Under the pieces are notes generated by a model. The model did no database searches. It had not been told where the DNA came from and saw nothing but the letters and a program-made list of their open reading frames with translations. This document shows, one piece after another, positions 1 to 11,736 of a stretch of DNA of 64,000 bases. Position numbers and translations under genes: made by a program. Source of the stretch: Amphirosellinia nigrospora (Eukaryota; Ascomycota; Sordariomycetes; Xylariales; Xylariaceae); NCBI GenBank assembly GCA_004123355.1, contig SCHM01000004.1, forward strand, positions 3,318,316 through 3,382,315, read 5' to 3'. The first letter of the stretch is position 1. The number at the start of each line of letters is the position of its first letter.

Positions 1-1400
1 TATGTAAGTCATCCTGGTTCCTTTTGTAGCAACTAGATCTAACTAGTTAGGATCACGATTACGTTCGCGCTCCCGTATTATTACATACGATATCTAGCTT
101 TCCTAGAGAGATGCTGGCGAAGACTTCGCAGCTGGTTTTGCAAGGTCTCAAATTATGCATTGAGCAACCTGGACCACTCCGTAGTGAAATTATGACTTCC
201 CCCGATTTTTGGTTGATCCTACGGACCTTGGCAGGGAACCCCAACTCTTCACCAACGGTCTTCGACATTCTCGAAGGAGGCGTGTCGGGCTCACCGTCAG
301 CGATCATCGCAGACAACTATGAGGCTGCGATATCTCTTCTAAATGAGTATGCTACCGCAGCTCAGGTTGGAGCAGCGGATGAACAAAAAGGTGAAAGGCG
401 TCAGAGAAACGCGCGACCACCAAAGAAGGAAGCTGCCAGGTACGTATCCTACAATCACCACTGTGGGTACAGTTTAGCTAAGTATCTCTAGTGAAAACAC
501 AGTTGTCTCACGTGGGGTGAAAGCCGTCAACCTCATATCGAGCATGACGGCCCGAATCCCACACCTAATGAAGCAATCGCATCTCGAGGACAGTGAAGGT
601 ACCCTAAAGCCAGCCTTCCCCCCGTCAACACATCACGTCGAAACTAATCTCTCCGCAGCCTGGTCTGCCTATTGGCTTCCTATCTTCCAAGCGCTCACCA
701 CTCAATGCACAAATCCTTGTAGGGAAGTGCGTCAATTAGCTTTCTCCTCGCTGCAAAGGTCGCTTCTATCGCCGGAACTCACCTGTAGTGACCATAAGGA
801 GTGGACGGCTATTTTCGGGGAGGTACTGTTCCCGTTGATTCTCAAATTGTTGAAGCCTGAGGTCTATTCATCGGATCGCGATGGTATGAGTGAGACGAGA
901 GTGCAAGCTGCCTCTCTTCTTTGCAAAACCTTCCTGCAATATCTCGTCCTATTGTCCAAGTGGGACGGTATGTTGGATCTCTGGCTCCAAATCATCGACA
1001 TAATGGACAGGCTTATGAACAGTGGACAAGGAGACAGTCTAGTAGTTTGTACCGAACAATTTCACCACTTTCACTATTGACCAGTTTTCTATAGGAGGAA
1101 GCTGTACCCGAAAACCTGAAGAACGTCCTTCTATTCATGTCCAGCAGCGGATACCTTGTGCCGCCGACCAAAGATGCATCGCAAGAAAATTTATGGGTCG
1201 AGACCTGGAAGCGGATAGACCGATTTCTCCCTGACCTACGAAAAGATTTATCATTAGAAGGAGAGGAAGAAGAGATTGTGGCACCTGAAAAACCAATAGC
1301 GGAATCACAACCTGTGACAGAAGAGGAAGCGCCGGTGCAGACAGGGTCAGGAGATGACCAGATAGAGAAAGTCACGGTTGAAGGCACGGTTGAAGATTGA
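1..1400 (+). CDS. GEA2: Arf guanine-nucleotide exchange factor (GEA/GBF1 type), 3' part
   Basis: This is the C-terminal part of a large Sec7-family exchange factor that loads GTP on Arf at the Golgi; the Sec7 domain itself lies upstream of the window. Readable exons are 1-3, 51-439, 492-1041 and 1095-1400, with introns of 47, 52 and 53 bp that all keep frame. The translation contains segments typical of the GBF1/Gea C-terminal helical (HDS) region: LLHTISSFPREMLAKTSQLV, then a stretch near 520-560 (VVSRGVKAVNLISSMTARIP), and finally EAVPENLKNVLLFMSSSGYL near 1098. An acidic, Glu-rich tail ends at the TGA at 1398-1400. No frameshift is needed. The likely substrate, ARF1, is encoded 34 kb downstream. 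The family call is strong. The exact paralogue name is by analogy to yeast, since filamentous fungi usually have a single gene. Confidence 0.9.
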
Positions 1401-1815
1401 CAAGGACATCAATATACATCTAAGAGATGGTCCAAAACATGAATCGTAATATTTGGGAATGCCATGGTCTCCGTCCGAGACCTGGGAAGCGAAGTATCAG
1501 GTTGTATAATAGACAGCATTAAAAGAGCAGCGTTGTTAGCACATAACATGGATATGCCTCGCAAAAGGCGAGAAACGTATCTCTTACCTTAGGTACACAG
1601 TCTATATACTGTAAGTTCTCACAGATAATCTTGGAAGTTTAATATCAATCGCACTGTCCCCACAATATTTCTCATTAGCGCAACCTTACCTTAGGTAAGG
1701 CTCTTGCAACACATCCCACCACAGCGCAACTCCGATCTTTTGGTTGTAACAATTACAACAACAAGAACAGAAGACCGCTGTGAAGCAACGTCAAGAAATA
1801 TTAGCAGAGAAAAAC
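1401..1815. other. Intergenic, GEA 3' flank and snRNP gene promoter
   Basis: No coding signal. It holds two copies of a near-palindromic ACCTTAGGT element (about 1586-1594 and 1688-1696) that recurs elsewhere in the window. Confidence 0.6.
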
Positions 1816-2788
1816 ATGGCTTCCGGTCCACCCATCGCCACGTATGTGTCATTGCACTCCGACACATATCGTCCCTGGCTTTGTCGCTGGTCAATCCGTT
1901 CGTCAGTTTAGGTAGCTAACCACGTAAGGTAAACAGAGTTTATGTGCGCAATCTGGAGGAGCGCGTGAAGCCCGAGACTCTCAAGGAGGCCTCGGTGCCG
2001 TGTTCTCCGACTATGGCGACATCATCGACATCGTGGCCAAGACCAATCTGAAGGCGAAGGGGCAGGCCTTTATCGTGTTTGATAAGCCCGAGTCCGCGCT
2101 CCAGGCCATCGAAGAGGTGCAGGGCTTCGAGCTCTTCGACAAGCCCATGCAGCTCGCCCTCGCCAGGACCCGGAGCGACGCCACCGTCTCTGCCACCGGG
2201 AACAAGGAAGAGTTCGAGCTACATCAGAGGAGGAGACTGGCCGAGAAGGGTATGTCGCATATTCCATTAACTCAGAACCACGTTACTTCCGTCATCTATC
2301 TGTCTATCTACCAACCGCGGATGGACGGACGGAGCGAACAAAACAAATAGCGAGCTAACCTGCTGTCACAACACAGACAAGAGGAAAGCAGCCGAAGCCG
2401 CAGAAGAGCAGAAACGACTCAAGCGCCCCGGCGCCGTGGCCTCGGCGGCCGAAGCGAACCGGCCCACGAAAGCGGCGCGCGGTGCCGGCGGCCTCAAAGC
2501 TACCGGCGGCGCGGCGGGCGCCAATACCGTCGTGCCCGACGAGTACCTGCCCCCCAACAAGATCCTCTTCGTCCAGAACCTGCCCGACGACTACGACATC
2601 GAGGCGCTCACGGGCATCTTCGGCCGCTTCGAGGGCTTCCGCGAGGTGCGTCTCGTCCCCGGCCGCAAAGGCATCGCCTTCATCGAGTACGAGGCCGAGG
2701 CCGCGCCATCACCGCCAAGGAGAACACGGCTGGCATGGCGGTCGGCGATGGGAACAAGTTCATCAAGGTTACATACCAGCGCCAGTAG
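1816..2788 (+). CDS. U1A/U2B''-type small nuclear ribonucleoprotein, two RRMs
   Basis: This is a spliceosomal snRNP protein expected to bind a U1 or U2 snRNA stem-loop in the nucleus. Exon 1 (1816-1841) encodes MASGPPIA and joins at 1937 after a 95-bp intron. RRM1 carries RNP2 VYVRNL and RNP1-like KGQAFIVF, and the helix AIEEVQGFELFDKPMQLALA is classic U1A/U2B''. A second intron spans 2250-2376. A Lys/Ala-rich linker follows, then RRM2 with ILFVQNL and KGIAFIEY. The stop is at 2786-2788. Two positions need one extra base to stay in frame: near 1990 (KEA-LGAVFSDYG) and near 2702 (EAEA-AITAKEN). Both are GC-rich runs, so assembly error is likelier than a dead gene. The sequence does not separate a U1A role from a U2B'' role. 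The 3' half is clearly GC-richer than the 5' half. Confidence 0.85.
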
Positions 2789-3302
2789 TGGTGCTATACG
2801 TAGGTGTTTCCAGATACGGATGATAGTGGCTAAGCGTCCAGGTAGGCTGGGTTCCGTAGAATGTAATTGATTGTACGATCGTCTATGAAATCTTATTGCT
2901 TGAGTTTTGCTATCGTCTCGGATTCTGATTCCGGTATCTGGCTGATTCCCAGGGACACCATAAAAAAGGACTATTGTGACTTTTTCCTTGTAATCAATGA
3001 CTTTTACCAAGTGTTTTTCTCTTGTCTTTACTATTCGAGATACTAATGGTCTTCCCCTTTTTGAGTGATATATAGGGCATGGATGACTCGCCTATTATGT
3101 TTAATAATAGTTCTTAATAATAGTGAAAAGCCTGTTTTGGTCCGGCTGTAGTCTGTCAATATTAATCAAGAATATAAATGATGAACCGTGGTACGCCTGC
3201 TTCATGAATTTAACAATACATGGCCAAAGGGAAGCTCCTCTCCTGGCTTTACCCATCCTTCTGCCACACAACACGTCTGTTCGATGTGTTTTATACTTCG
3301 CC
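2789..3302. other. Convergent 3' intergenic spacer
   Basis: This lies between the 3' ends of the snRNP gene and VMA8. It is AT-rich with no supported gene; ORFs here are shadows or 3' flank. Confidence 0.6.
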
Positions 3303-4396
3303 TTAGAATATAACATCGTCATCTTCACCCGTAGCCAATATGTCGGCTGGCCCCGAATCGCCCTTTCCTTCATCTGACTTGGCTGCTGCGGTTTTCTTGG
3401 CTTCATTTCGGCATCGGCAGCTGCTACGTCTCGTTGTTTCTTGCCGGCTACCTTCTTGAGTCTGTAAAACTCTTCTCTGTCCAGCTCATCAAGCTCAGAA
3501 TTGATATCTGTATATGTTAGTGAGTACATCACACTGAGCTCAGAGACCTAACGTACACTTGATGGTATTCTCCGTCCTGGGTATAATAACATGCTCACTA
3601 AGAACCACATTAGCCAACACGTCAGAACGAACGCAAAAGGGTTATTACATGGCATTCACTGTTGATATAGTCAGCTTAAAATCCAAGAAAATCTCAGAAT
3701 GAAAGACACTAACCTCTCCGGTTCACGACTTTAATCACCTCGTCCAAGATGACGAAAGCGGTCTGGAGACTTGCCAGCTCAACGAGCGTCTCCACAGCGC
3801 GAGCATATGTCTCGCGGCACCGCTGGACCTGCTGACCACCCTTGCCTAGACCAGTCAGACCAAAATCATTGTTGCCCTCTGTCAGGTAACTCTCGAAAGC
3901 TGGCAAGAAAACACCGGAGACGTTCTCCTGCTTCGTCCGTAGTCTAAATCGCGCCGACTTGGCCGATTCTTGTACTTGGTATCCAATGTCGCCGCCAACG
4001 GCGTATGTGACCTCGGCGAGGGAGAAAGCGGCGATCTGCATAACCCGACCCATCTTGCGTTTCGCCTCATCGATTCGGCGCGTGATTTCTAGAAATCTCG
4101 TTAACACCCGCTCGTACTACATACAATAAAGCCGAGCGTTGTACCTCGAAAGCGCCTGTTGTGATGTCTAGGTCAGCCTGCAGAAGTGTAAAGGTCCGAG
4201 GGAGGGCGTACTTGGTGAGCGCTCACTCTTACGCTTGAGCAAGCTGTGACCGGTTTCAGCGCCCTTTAGCTTTGCCTTCATGATACCCAACGACTGTCTC
4301 GTCGGGAAGACGGCCTCCCGGTCCTAGCAGCAGCAGCGTTAGCTTAAATAGGTATTGTGGTAGTAGCTCCTCTAGAACATACCCAGCGCCCGACAT
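3303..4396 (-). CDS. VMA8: V-type proton ATPase subunit D
   Basis: Subunit D is the central rotor stalk of the V1 sector that acidifies the vacuole. Reading the minus strand, the exons are 4383-4396, 4212-4323, 4145-4155 (11 nt), 3714-4088, 3649-3658 (10 nt), 3557-3597 and 3303-3507. Joined, they give the conserved blocks FPTRQSLGIMKAKLKG, ALTKRFREITRRID, AAFSLAEVTYAVGGDIGYQV, VNAIEHVIIPRTENTIKY and INSELDELDREEFYRLKK, with the acidic tail EDDDVIF. Two of these blocks are complete only if the 11-nt and 10-nt exons are included. One missing base is inferred at 4219-4221 (SE-ALTK) and one at 3400-3401 (EMK-AKK), both in short G runs. The exon 1/exon 2 join is also one base out of frame, so the first five or so residues (MSGA...) are uncertain. 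It is divergent from SYF1. Confidence 0.92.
3649..3658 (-). other. VMA8: 10-nt microexon of VMA8
   Basis: It is flanked on the minus strand by acceptor CAACAG and donor GTAATA. It joins ...CGGAGAG to TGAGCATG to give N-R-R-V-N-A-I-E-H-V, the conserved family sequence. No other in-frame path gives V-N-A-I. Confidence 0.85.
4145..4155 (-). other. VMA8: 11-nt microexon of VMA8
   Basis: It is flanked on the minus strand by acceptor CAACAG and donor GTACAA. It supplies the codons for K-R-F-R-E in the invariant ALTKRFREIT block. Without it the upstream exon (ending ACC AA) and the downstream exon (starting AA ATC ACG) cannot give the family sequence. Confidence 0.85.
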
Positions 4397-5073
4397 CTTT
4401 GGTCACCTGGCTTGTTGATGCGTCCGTGTATAGCACTTTTTGGAGGAGCGAGAGGACGGGCAGTGTTCGGCGGCGACGCAGAATCAAAGATGACGAGACG
4501 TCGTCGTGGTCGTGTATGATGTAGGTCGAGTTGAAGCTTGGGATTGCTTGTAGATATCGATAGACTCCTACTGTAGGTAGACACAGCTGCAGGTGTAGGC
4601 ACTTACACTAGAGCTGCCGCATTGGCCATGACGACCTTCGGACAGTGTGTAAATTGCAGGTTCCCTGATAATACACTGTACCCGCACCTAAGAGGTACTT
4701 TATCCCCACGATAAGCAAGTACGTACTGTAGGTATATACTGTATCTAAAGGAAGTTCCACTCCAAGTTGGAAGCATGAACCCCACTTAAAAACACCTAGG
4801 AAAGTCACGGTTTATCGGTCGACGCTCGATGGCTGTTAGAGTTCAGTCGATCCCGCGACTGGCACACACCCACCCATCCACCCAGGCGCCCACCACTGGA
4901 AGTTTGGAAGTCTGGAAGTTGTACCCAGTCCGCGTTTGCGTTTGCGTGTGCCTCACAATGCGTTGATGTTGGATGATCACCACCCAATCCTGCATTTCCG
5001 CATTCCCGCGAACCTCGCGCGGACGGCCATCGATCACGAGCCGCCCGGTAGGGAGCCGAGGGAGTCCGACAAG
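4397..5073. promoter_or_regulatory. Divergent VMA8/SYF1 promoter region
   Basis: This 677-bp gap separates two divergently transcribed housekeeping genes. A TAGGTA-type element occurs near 4572. No distinct binding site is certain. The ORFs crossing it on the minus strand are shadows. Confidence 0.5.
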
Positions 5074-7669
5074 ATGCCGCCCAACGGCCTCGCCAATGGC
5101 AATCGTGTTGCCCGCCAGCCCGATCTTCACCTTGTCGTAAGCGGCCGCCACTCGTCTATCCCTGGCTTGATGCGCATTGCTAACCGCGACTGCAGTCTGA
5201 CGAAGACGCCATTTACGAACGAGACGTCCTGCGGGATCCGGCAGCACGAAGCCCTGGTTGGCCTACATTCAGTTCAAGTTTCAGCATGGCACGCCACAGG
5301 AGCAGGCCTTCGTCCTCGAGCGCGCCTGTCAGCAGCTCCGAGATCCTACAAGCTTTGGAAAATGGTGACATTGATCCCCGCCACCCCTAACCTCGCGCCC
5401 ACGACCTACTGACACTCTTGATAGTATCTCCGATTCCGTACGAAACATGTCTCGAAGCTCAACGCTGCTGTCTTCGCTGCCGAATACCGAAAGGTCAATG
5501 CGCTGTTCGAACGAGCTCTAATTCTCTTAAATAAAATGCCGCGCATATGGGAGATGTACCTCAAATTCTTGCTGCAACAGCCCTCATCACCCTGACCCGG
5601 CGGACCTTTGACCGAGCTTTACGTGCCCTTCCCATCACTCAGCATAACAGAATATGGGCCATATACCGTCCGTTTGCCAACTCGGCTGGTGGCGACACTG
5701 CCGTCAAGATCTGGAGACGGTACATGCAGGTCCATCCTGAGGACGCCGAGGATTTTATCGAGCTCTTGACGCAAGAAGGCCTGTATACCGAAGCGGTCCA
5801 AAAGTACATGGAGATTCTCAACAACCCGCGCTTCAACAGCAAACAAGGCAAAGGTCACTATGAACTATGGAGTGAGATTGTTGACCTACTTGTTGAGCGT
5901 GCCGTCGAAGTTGAAACTGGCTACGAGACCGGTATCGACGTCGAACGGATTATTCGAAGTGGGATCGAGCGCTTTGCCGATCAAAGAGGAAAACTTTGGT
6001 GTGGCTTGGCTACGTATTGGGCGAGAAGAGGGAGCTTTGAACGCGCGAGAGACGTGTTTGAAGAGGGCATAACCACCGTCATGACCGTCCGCGACTTTAC
6101 TCTTATATTCGACACATATGCTGAATTCGAGGAATCTATCATTGGTGCGCTCATGGAGATGGCTTCAACGCGCGCAGAAGAAGGGGTGGTAGACGAAGAC
6201 GCCGACTTCGATTTAGATATAAGAATGATGCGCTTCGAGCAGCTGATGGACCGAAGACCATTCCTGTTGAATGATGTTTTGCTTCGACAAAATCCGAACA
6301 ACGTCACCGAATGGGAGAAACGGGTCGCTTTGTGGAGTGATAATAAGATTGAGGTCGTCAAGACATATACCGATGCTATTGCTGCTATCCAACCAAAGAA
6401 AGCAGTAGGTGCCTTTCACCAGCTATGGGCGAATTATGCCAAGTTCTACGAAAGGGGGGGAGATATACGAAACGCGAGAATCATCATGGAAAAGGCTGTC
6501 AAAGTTCCGTTCAAATCGGTTGCCGAGCTCGCTGACATGTGGATCGAATGGGCTGAGATGGAACTCCGTAACGAAAACTTCGATGACGCCGTCAAGATCA
6601 TGGCAAAGGCTGTGCAAGCTCCGAAACGCTCGACAGTGGATTACTTTGACGAGACTCTTTCGCCCAACAAAGAGTGCACAAGAGCTGGAAGTTATGGAGT
6701 TTCTACGTTGATCTGGTAGAGAGTGTCAGTTCACTAGATGAAACCAAGAAAGTCTACGAGAGGATATTTGAACTTCGGATCGCTACGCCGCAAACCGTAG
6801 TCAATTATGCCAACCTGCTGGAGGAAAACAAATATTATGAGGAGTCCTTCAAGATCTTTGAGAGGGCTCGACCTTTTCAGTTACCAGTAGCCTTCGAGCT
6901 TTGGAACCTCTATCTCACAAAAGCGGTCGATCGAAAGATTGGGATCGAACGATTACGAGACCTCTTTGAGCAGGCCGTGGAAGATTGTCCAGCCAAGTTC
7001 GCCAAGGTATTGTATCTTATGTACGGTAACCTCGAAGAAGAGCGAGGGCTCGCAAGACATGCTATGCGGATTTACGAGAGAGCAACGAGGGCGGTTTCTG
7101 ACGAGGACCGTGCGGATATGTTCAATTTATATATCACCAAATCCGCCTCGAATTTCGGACTTCCCTCCACTCGACCGATCTACGAGCGGGCCATTGCGGC
7201 TCTACCCGATGAAGAGGCCCGAGACATGTGTCTGAAGTTTGCCGACATGGAAAAACGCCTGGGCGAAATCGACCGCGCTCGCGCTATCTACGGTCACGCA
7301 TCCCAATTCTGTGATCCTCGTACCAACCCGGCGTTCTGGACCAAATGGGAGCAGTTCGAGGTCCAGCATGGCAATGAGGACACTTACAAAGAAATGTTAC
7401 GTATCAAGCGCAGTGTTCAGGCACAGTATAACACTGATGTCAACTTTATCGCGTCTCAAGCCATTGCCCGTACCCAACAAGCCCGCCTAGCGGAAACAAA
7501 TGGGGATGCAGAAGTAGCAGACGCCATGGAACAACTCGAGCGCCAAGCACGAGCACCTACAGGCTTTGTCGCCTCAAGCACGGGAATTGCTGGAACCCTA
7601 CCGAAGGAGCAACCCGTGGTAGCATCGAACCCGGACGCTATTGATATCGATGGCATGGATGATGATTGA
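5074..7669 (+). CDS. SYF1: Pre-mRNA-splicing factor SYF1 (HAT-repeat, NineTeen complex)
   Basis: SYF1/XAB2 is a nuclear scaffold of the Prp19-associated complex, built almost wholly of half-a-TPR (HAT) repeats. Exon 1 (5074-5136) gives MPPNGLANGNRVARQPD. Exon 2 (5196-5364) gives SDEDAIYERDVLRDP and the first repeats. Exon 3 (5425-7669) carries the rest, including RIWEMYLKFLLQQPLITLTR, ELWSEIVDLLVE, KLWSFYVDLVESV, AFWTKWEQFEVQHGNEDTYK and MLRIKRSVQAQYNTDVNFI, the strong SYF1 signature near the C-terminus, then an acidic tail DIDGMDDD. Four single-base omissions are needed, near 5240, 5336, 5583 and 6664. Three fall in C runs (for example CCCC read as CCC). The total of about 830 residues fits the family. 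Confidence 0.93.
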
Positions 7670-8525
7670 AACGATTAAGCAGATATTTTTCTTTGTTTAA
7701 CTTGTACACTTGGCATAGTGAAAAGGGGTCTGGACGGCCGGGGGTGGTTAATTAGTATTACGCCACGATATCACAGATCTCTTCGACTGATACCGTTTAG
7801 GCTCGAATTCGCAACAACTCGTGAATCCAGCATCTATCTCTATAGATGGTTTACATATTTGAGGGTCAATATAGGCTAACTTTCGAATCTCCTTCGCCAT
7901 AGCACTGCCGTGTCACTAGATAAGCAGCTTACTGTTTTCTTCTTCCTTGACAGCATTTACATATCACCACGCCCACTGACCAAATTCGGCAGTTCTCTTC
8001 TCACACAGTAATGCTAGCATAGTGCTTATAATGGAGATGTTTTATTTCATAACAGGCGGTGGTACAGTTTTATACAACTCAAAACCTTAAGGCATGTATG
8101 TAGGCAAAGAGGAATCGAAGGCCTGCCCATGATACATGCATATAAACCAGAGTGCAAAACTGCAAACTCCGCCATACTAAAGCAGAAATTCGTTAGTAAT
8201 CCGGTTCCTTCGCTTTCCGTTGCCCTTTTTCCTTCCCTTGTGTGTTCGAATCACAGCGCGTTTCCCAGCTTCAACCCGAAAAACTCCGAAGACGAAACCT
8301 CGTTGCGCCGTCTTGTGCTTTCCCTGCAGCAGATTCTCCCTCCATGCCAGAAAACTAGCGCTTCTCTCTCTACTCTGCCGGTGTGACGCGCTACCAATCA
8401 TTTCAGTGCGAACATGATGATGCCTGTGTTGTTTTTATTTATGTCTCCCAGTGGTGCCGCCGCAACTTCTTCTTGATCAAGAAGGAGCGGATCATGACGG
8501 GGCAATCCCTGCCGGCGGTCGCCAA
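7670..8525. other. Convergent 3' spacer
   Basis: This lies between the 3' ends of SYF1 and the small minus-strand gene. The short ORFs at 8129-8417 overlap in both strands and frames and match nothing I know. I see no RNA gene; a TTCGAATC-like loop at 8228-8236 has no tRNA A-box partner. Confidence 0.5.
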
Positions 8526-9172
8526 CTAGGCGTTCGCGCCGCCGTTGCCGTTGGCGCTGGCCGTCGAGGACTTGCGCCCCTGGACGGGCGAGGCCGGGTC
8601 CGAGGCGCTCTTGGTGCTGCTCGCGACGGACCAGCGCTTCGAGTGCGCCTTGTGGAACTCCTCGACGGCGTCGCGGTTCCGCTCCACGTGGCCGTCGCGC
8701 GAGGACGGCGTGGCGTAGATGCTGCCCTTGCGCTTCTGGAAGCGGAGGGTGGTGTTTTGGAGGCGTCTTACGTCACGCGTGTTGTGTTAGTCCGACGTTG
8801 TATCTCGGAGTATAGTGTGTATGTGTGTGTATGAGTAGAGTATGTGTTTATGTGTATGTGTCCTGGAGTAAGTGTGTATATGTGTGTCTACGATAGGTAG
8901 GTAGATAGATGAAAGGATTTTTGGAGAGTGGTTCGAGACTCGGATGGACTTGTTGATTATAGGACGGGAATAGGGGGGGGACGGAGGGAAGGGGTGCGGC
9001 GTAGTCTATAAAGGGCAGATTTGGAAGGAAAGTTGGAGGTTGGAGGTTGGAGAACAAAACTCACCCATTCGTCAGTCATTGTGTAATCTCGCGAATTGGT
9101 CCGTTCACGCCCGAGCGGCGGCGAGCTGGATCCGAGGGAGTTGGTGAATACGGGGTGTTCCGTGTTGGCCAT
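8526..9172 (-). CDS. Conserved small fungal protein of unknown function
   Basis: Exon 1 (9065-9172) encodes MANTEHPVFTNSLGSSSPPL and ends TNSRDYTMTDEW at a GTGAGT donor. An intron of about 300 bp, rich in TG repeats, follows. Exon 2 (8526-8766) encodes DASKTPPS, QKRKGSIYATPSSRDGHVER, AVEEFHKAHSKRWS, and a Ser/Ala/Gly-rich tail ending NGGANA. The order (DEWDASKTPP, then a basic QKRKG and a SIYATPSSRDGHV core) resembles small conserved proteins annotated as hypothetical in many filamentous ascomycetes. I do not know a function. Two single-base omissions are inferred, one at the exon 2 start and one near 8745 in a C run. Exon 2 is strongly GC-rich, unlike exon 1. The plus-strand ORF covering exon 2 is its shadow. 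Confidence 0.6.
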
Positions 9173-11736
9173 GGTTCCTGAGGAGGTTCGGCGTCTCTGC
9201 CTGCCTGCCTGCGACTTACACGGATTAGTAGACGATCAAGGGGTAAAGTAAAGTAAAAGGGAGCTCTGGAGGTAGGAAGATCTTAGTTTGCTGTCAAAAC
9301 GTGGGCTGACGAACTATTCTTTTCTTTTTGTTTTAATTGTAGATATGCTTCGTTGGGAAGACCTGGGTTGTGCCTGGTGTTCTACTCTTGTTGAAAGATC
9401 GAAGTCTTGAGTGGAGTGTAGGTAATTGTTGATAGGATCGCGGGAAGAAGGACGGGTGGTGTTTCGTCCGACGACTTTTATGTACGAAGACAATGAGAAT
9501 CGTAGTCAAGTCGTGTCTCTTGTGACGCTAGTGGCGTTGAATCAGAGGTATGACAAGTAATGTGGTTTATGTTTTGGTGTGAGTCGAGCCGTTCTTGCTG
9601 AGACAAAGAAGAAAACAAAGGATCGAGAGGTTGAGTCGGTGACTGTCCTTGATTTTATACTACCTTAAGTCAAAGTATCTACCTACATACATATCGGTAC
9701 TTCCTAGCCTTTAGCACTTACTCGGCAGACGATGATGATGCCGTCCGTGTGTTGATCTCCGAGGAAGTAGTAACCCCAACTACCTAGTTTAGATATCTGG
9801 CACTTACACACACTTACACATCGACCTACTGTATAGTTACATTGTTTATGGTACCAGCCAGCATCATATTACCCACAGCTATACTCCCTATCTATTCCTC
9901 GTCTATCTCCTCCAATTGTCTTAGGCAATGATACGCGTTCCGTCATTCAATGGACGAATATCACAACGCCTCTCCTGTCATGGCTAACCACTCCTGCGAC
10001 ATGCCCAATGCTTGTCCTAGCCCTGTTGGTTGCCTCCCGCGGGTATCCGAAACTGATTGGCCACAACAGAAAGCTACTGCAGGTAGCCAAGCAACCGAGG
10101 GCATAAGGTTTGGGGCGGTGCAAGACTGGTCATGGCCGGACCAGGCCGGACAAAGAGGTGTGTAGAAATCTGAGGGACGCGAGAGGTGGGCAGCCAGACA
10201 TACACCATGATCTCTAGATTGTGCATATGGGGAATTAGGTTGCACTGTGATGGGCAGGTTGGGATGACCCTTGATTGCTTGATCGGACGTGATAGGTACA
10301 TTATAGTCTTGCCGGAGCATGAAGAAGGAGAGAAAGAAAGAGACCTTCCTAGGTATGAACTAACAGACCTACCAATGCTCGCTCGCTTGTCCACGTCCAA
10401 TGGGTCGATCAATCAGGTTCTAGAGATTACACTGCATCTGACGGTACTTCTGCCCTCCCCCGCTTTCTGCTAAACTATCTACAGCAGTCTAGTCTTCCAA
10501 GTTCACTTTCACCCGATCTACGCTACGCTAGCAGATAGTGTAGGGTTGCAGATAGTTCGGCAGTAAAGGCGAATAGGTACTGACTATACTACGTATTACA
10601 GCATATAATCACCCGACCGTTTTCTCTAACCCAGCTACCTAGTATCGTCTCCTGCGACGCTCCCCACCAAGATTCCTATCCTTTTTCGTGAGCGTCAAGG
10701 TTTGTTGATTGGTTTCCAATAGTTTGTGGGAAGCACTTATACATGAGTCTACAGTTTCAATTTTGTATCAGACACAATCTATATACCATGGTTAGACGTG
10801 GCTGGCAACAGGTGTCTTGTCTGACCGAGGTGGTCTATGCAATCGCTCTAGTCGTATTAAAGACAGCATTGTGGAATTATGTCATGGTGGCCAATCCTAA
10901 ACTCTTAGTTCCGTGACGTCAGCAAATAACCGCCTTTCTCCCAAGTACAACCATCTCAATACCAGCCGATGCTACATCAGAAGACGGGCAGAAATGGGTA
11001 GTGTGGTGGTGTCTGTCGTACGTAGAACAGACCGTGTCGATCATCCGGGGCCCTTAAAGAGATCTACAAACGTTCCAGATACGAAGGGTATACTAGATTT
11101 GAGATAATACAACAGTTCGTAAAATAACTGATGCTTTTGGCTGTTTGACGTATTGATCCATTCACTCATAGTAAAACCAGATGAGGTCGGTCTAGGCCCT
11201 TGATCCTGTTGTGGAGGCCGCGCATACCCGGACCAACCCGTCCATCATTGGTCACCTGCTGAATGATCGAGTGACCCTGCGCCGGAACTCGGAATCCGGA
11301 AACTTGGATTTGAACGAGTACATATACCAAAACACAACAACTTAGGTAACAATCTAGTAGCTCAAGTAATAGTAATTTTTATTTTGTAAAGCCAAATGCC
11401 TACAGTATAGGTCGAGGTATCCCGAGTTATCAGGAAACTTACCTGGGAAGAGGGTTCTAAGTCATCCATCTATGGATTGACAACTGCAGCTGTTGGCACC
11501 TGGTTATGATTAGGTATTGTCACGCTGAGACAACTACCGAACTCATTGTAACCAAACAGCTCGTTATGAATAGATTCAAGCTGGAAATTCTTCGTTTTGT
11601 GCTGTCTATACTGAGTTGAGGTTACCATAATCAAATTCATCAACTTTCTACTGGGTATCGCTGTCTGCCGGGTGCTTGTCATTTTTTGACTGTGCACTCA
11701 TATCTCGACGACCAGCATGACTCACCAATAAACCCT
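9173..11736. other. Long intergenic region, no gene seen
   Basis: This 2.56-kb region is bounded by the 5' ends of the small minus-strand gene and the CCA-adding enzyme. It contains a CCTGCC tandem (about 9200-9212) and many TACCTA/TAGGTA words. Overlapping ORFs at 9.95-10.47 kb lie on both strands, with no codon bias or family match. I see no tRNA, transposase or long repeat. Confidence 0.5.

Noticed and set aside
8220-8260. tRNA-like TTCGAATC loop
   Set aside because: No matching A-box, acceptor stem or anticodon arm is found at the right spacing.
8451-8834. 127-codon plus-strand ORF
   Set aside because: It is antisense to GC-rich exon 2 of the small minus-strand gene, whose protein is the more natural one. 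It is a GC-driven shadow.
8800-8910. TG-rich tract as a possible telomere-like or regulatory repeat
   Set aside because: It is an imperfect TG/TA microsatellite lying inside an intron; nothing further can be supported.
9950-10473. Overlapping ORFs on both strands
   Set aside because: They are mutually overlapping, short and without any motif. No evidence favours either strand.
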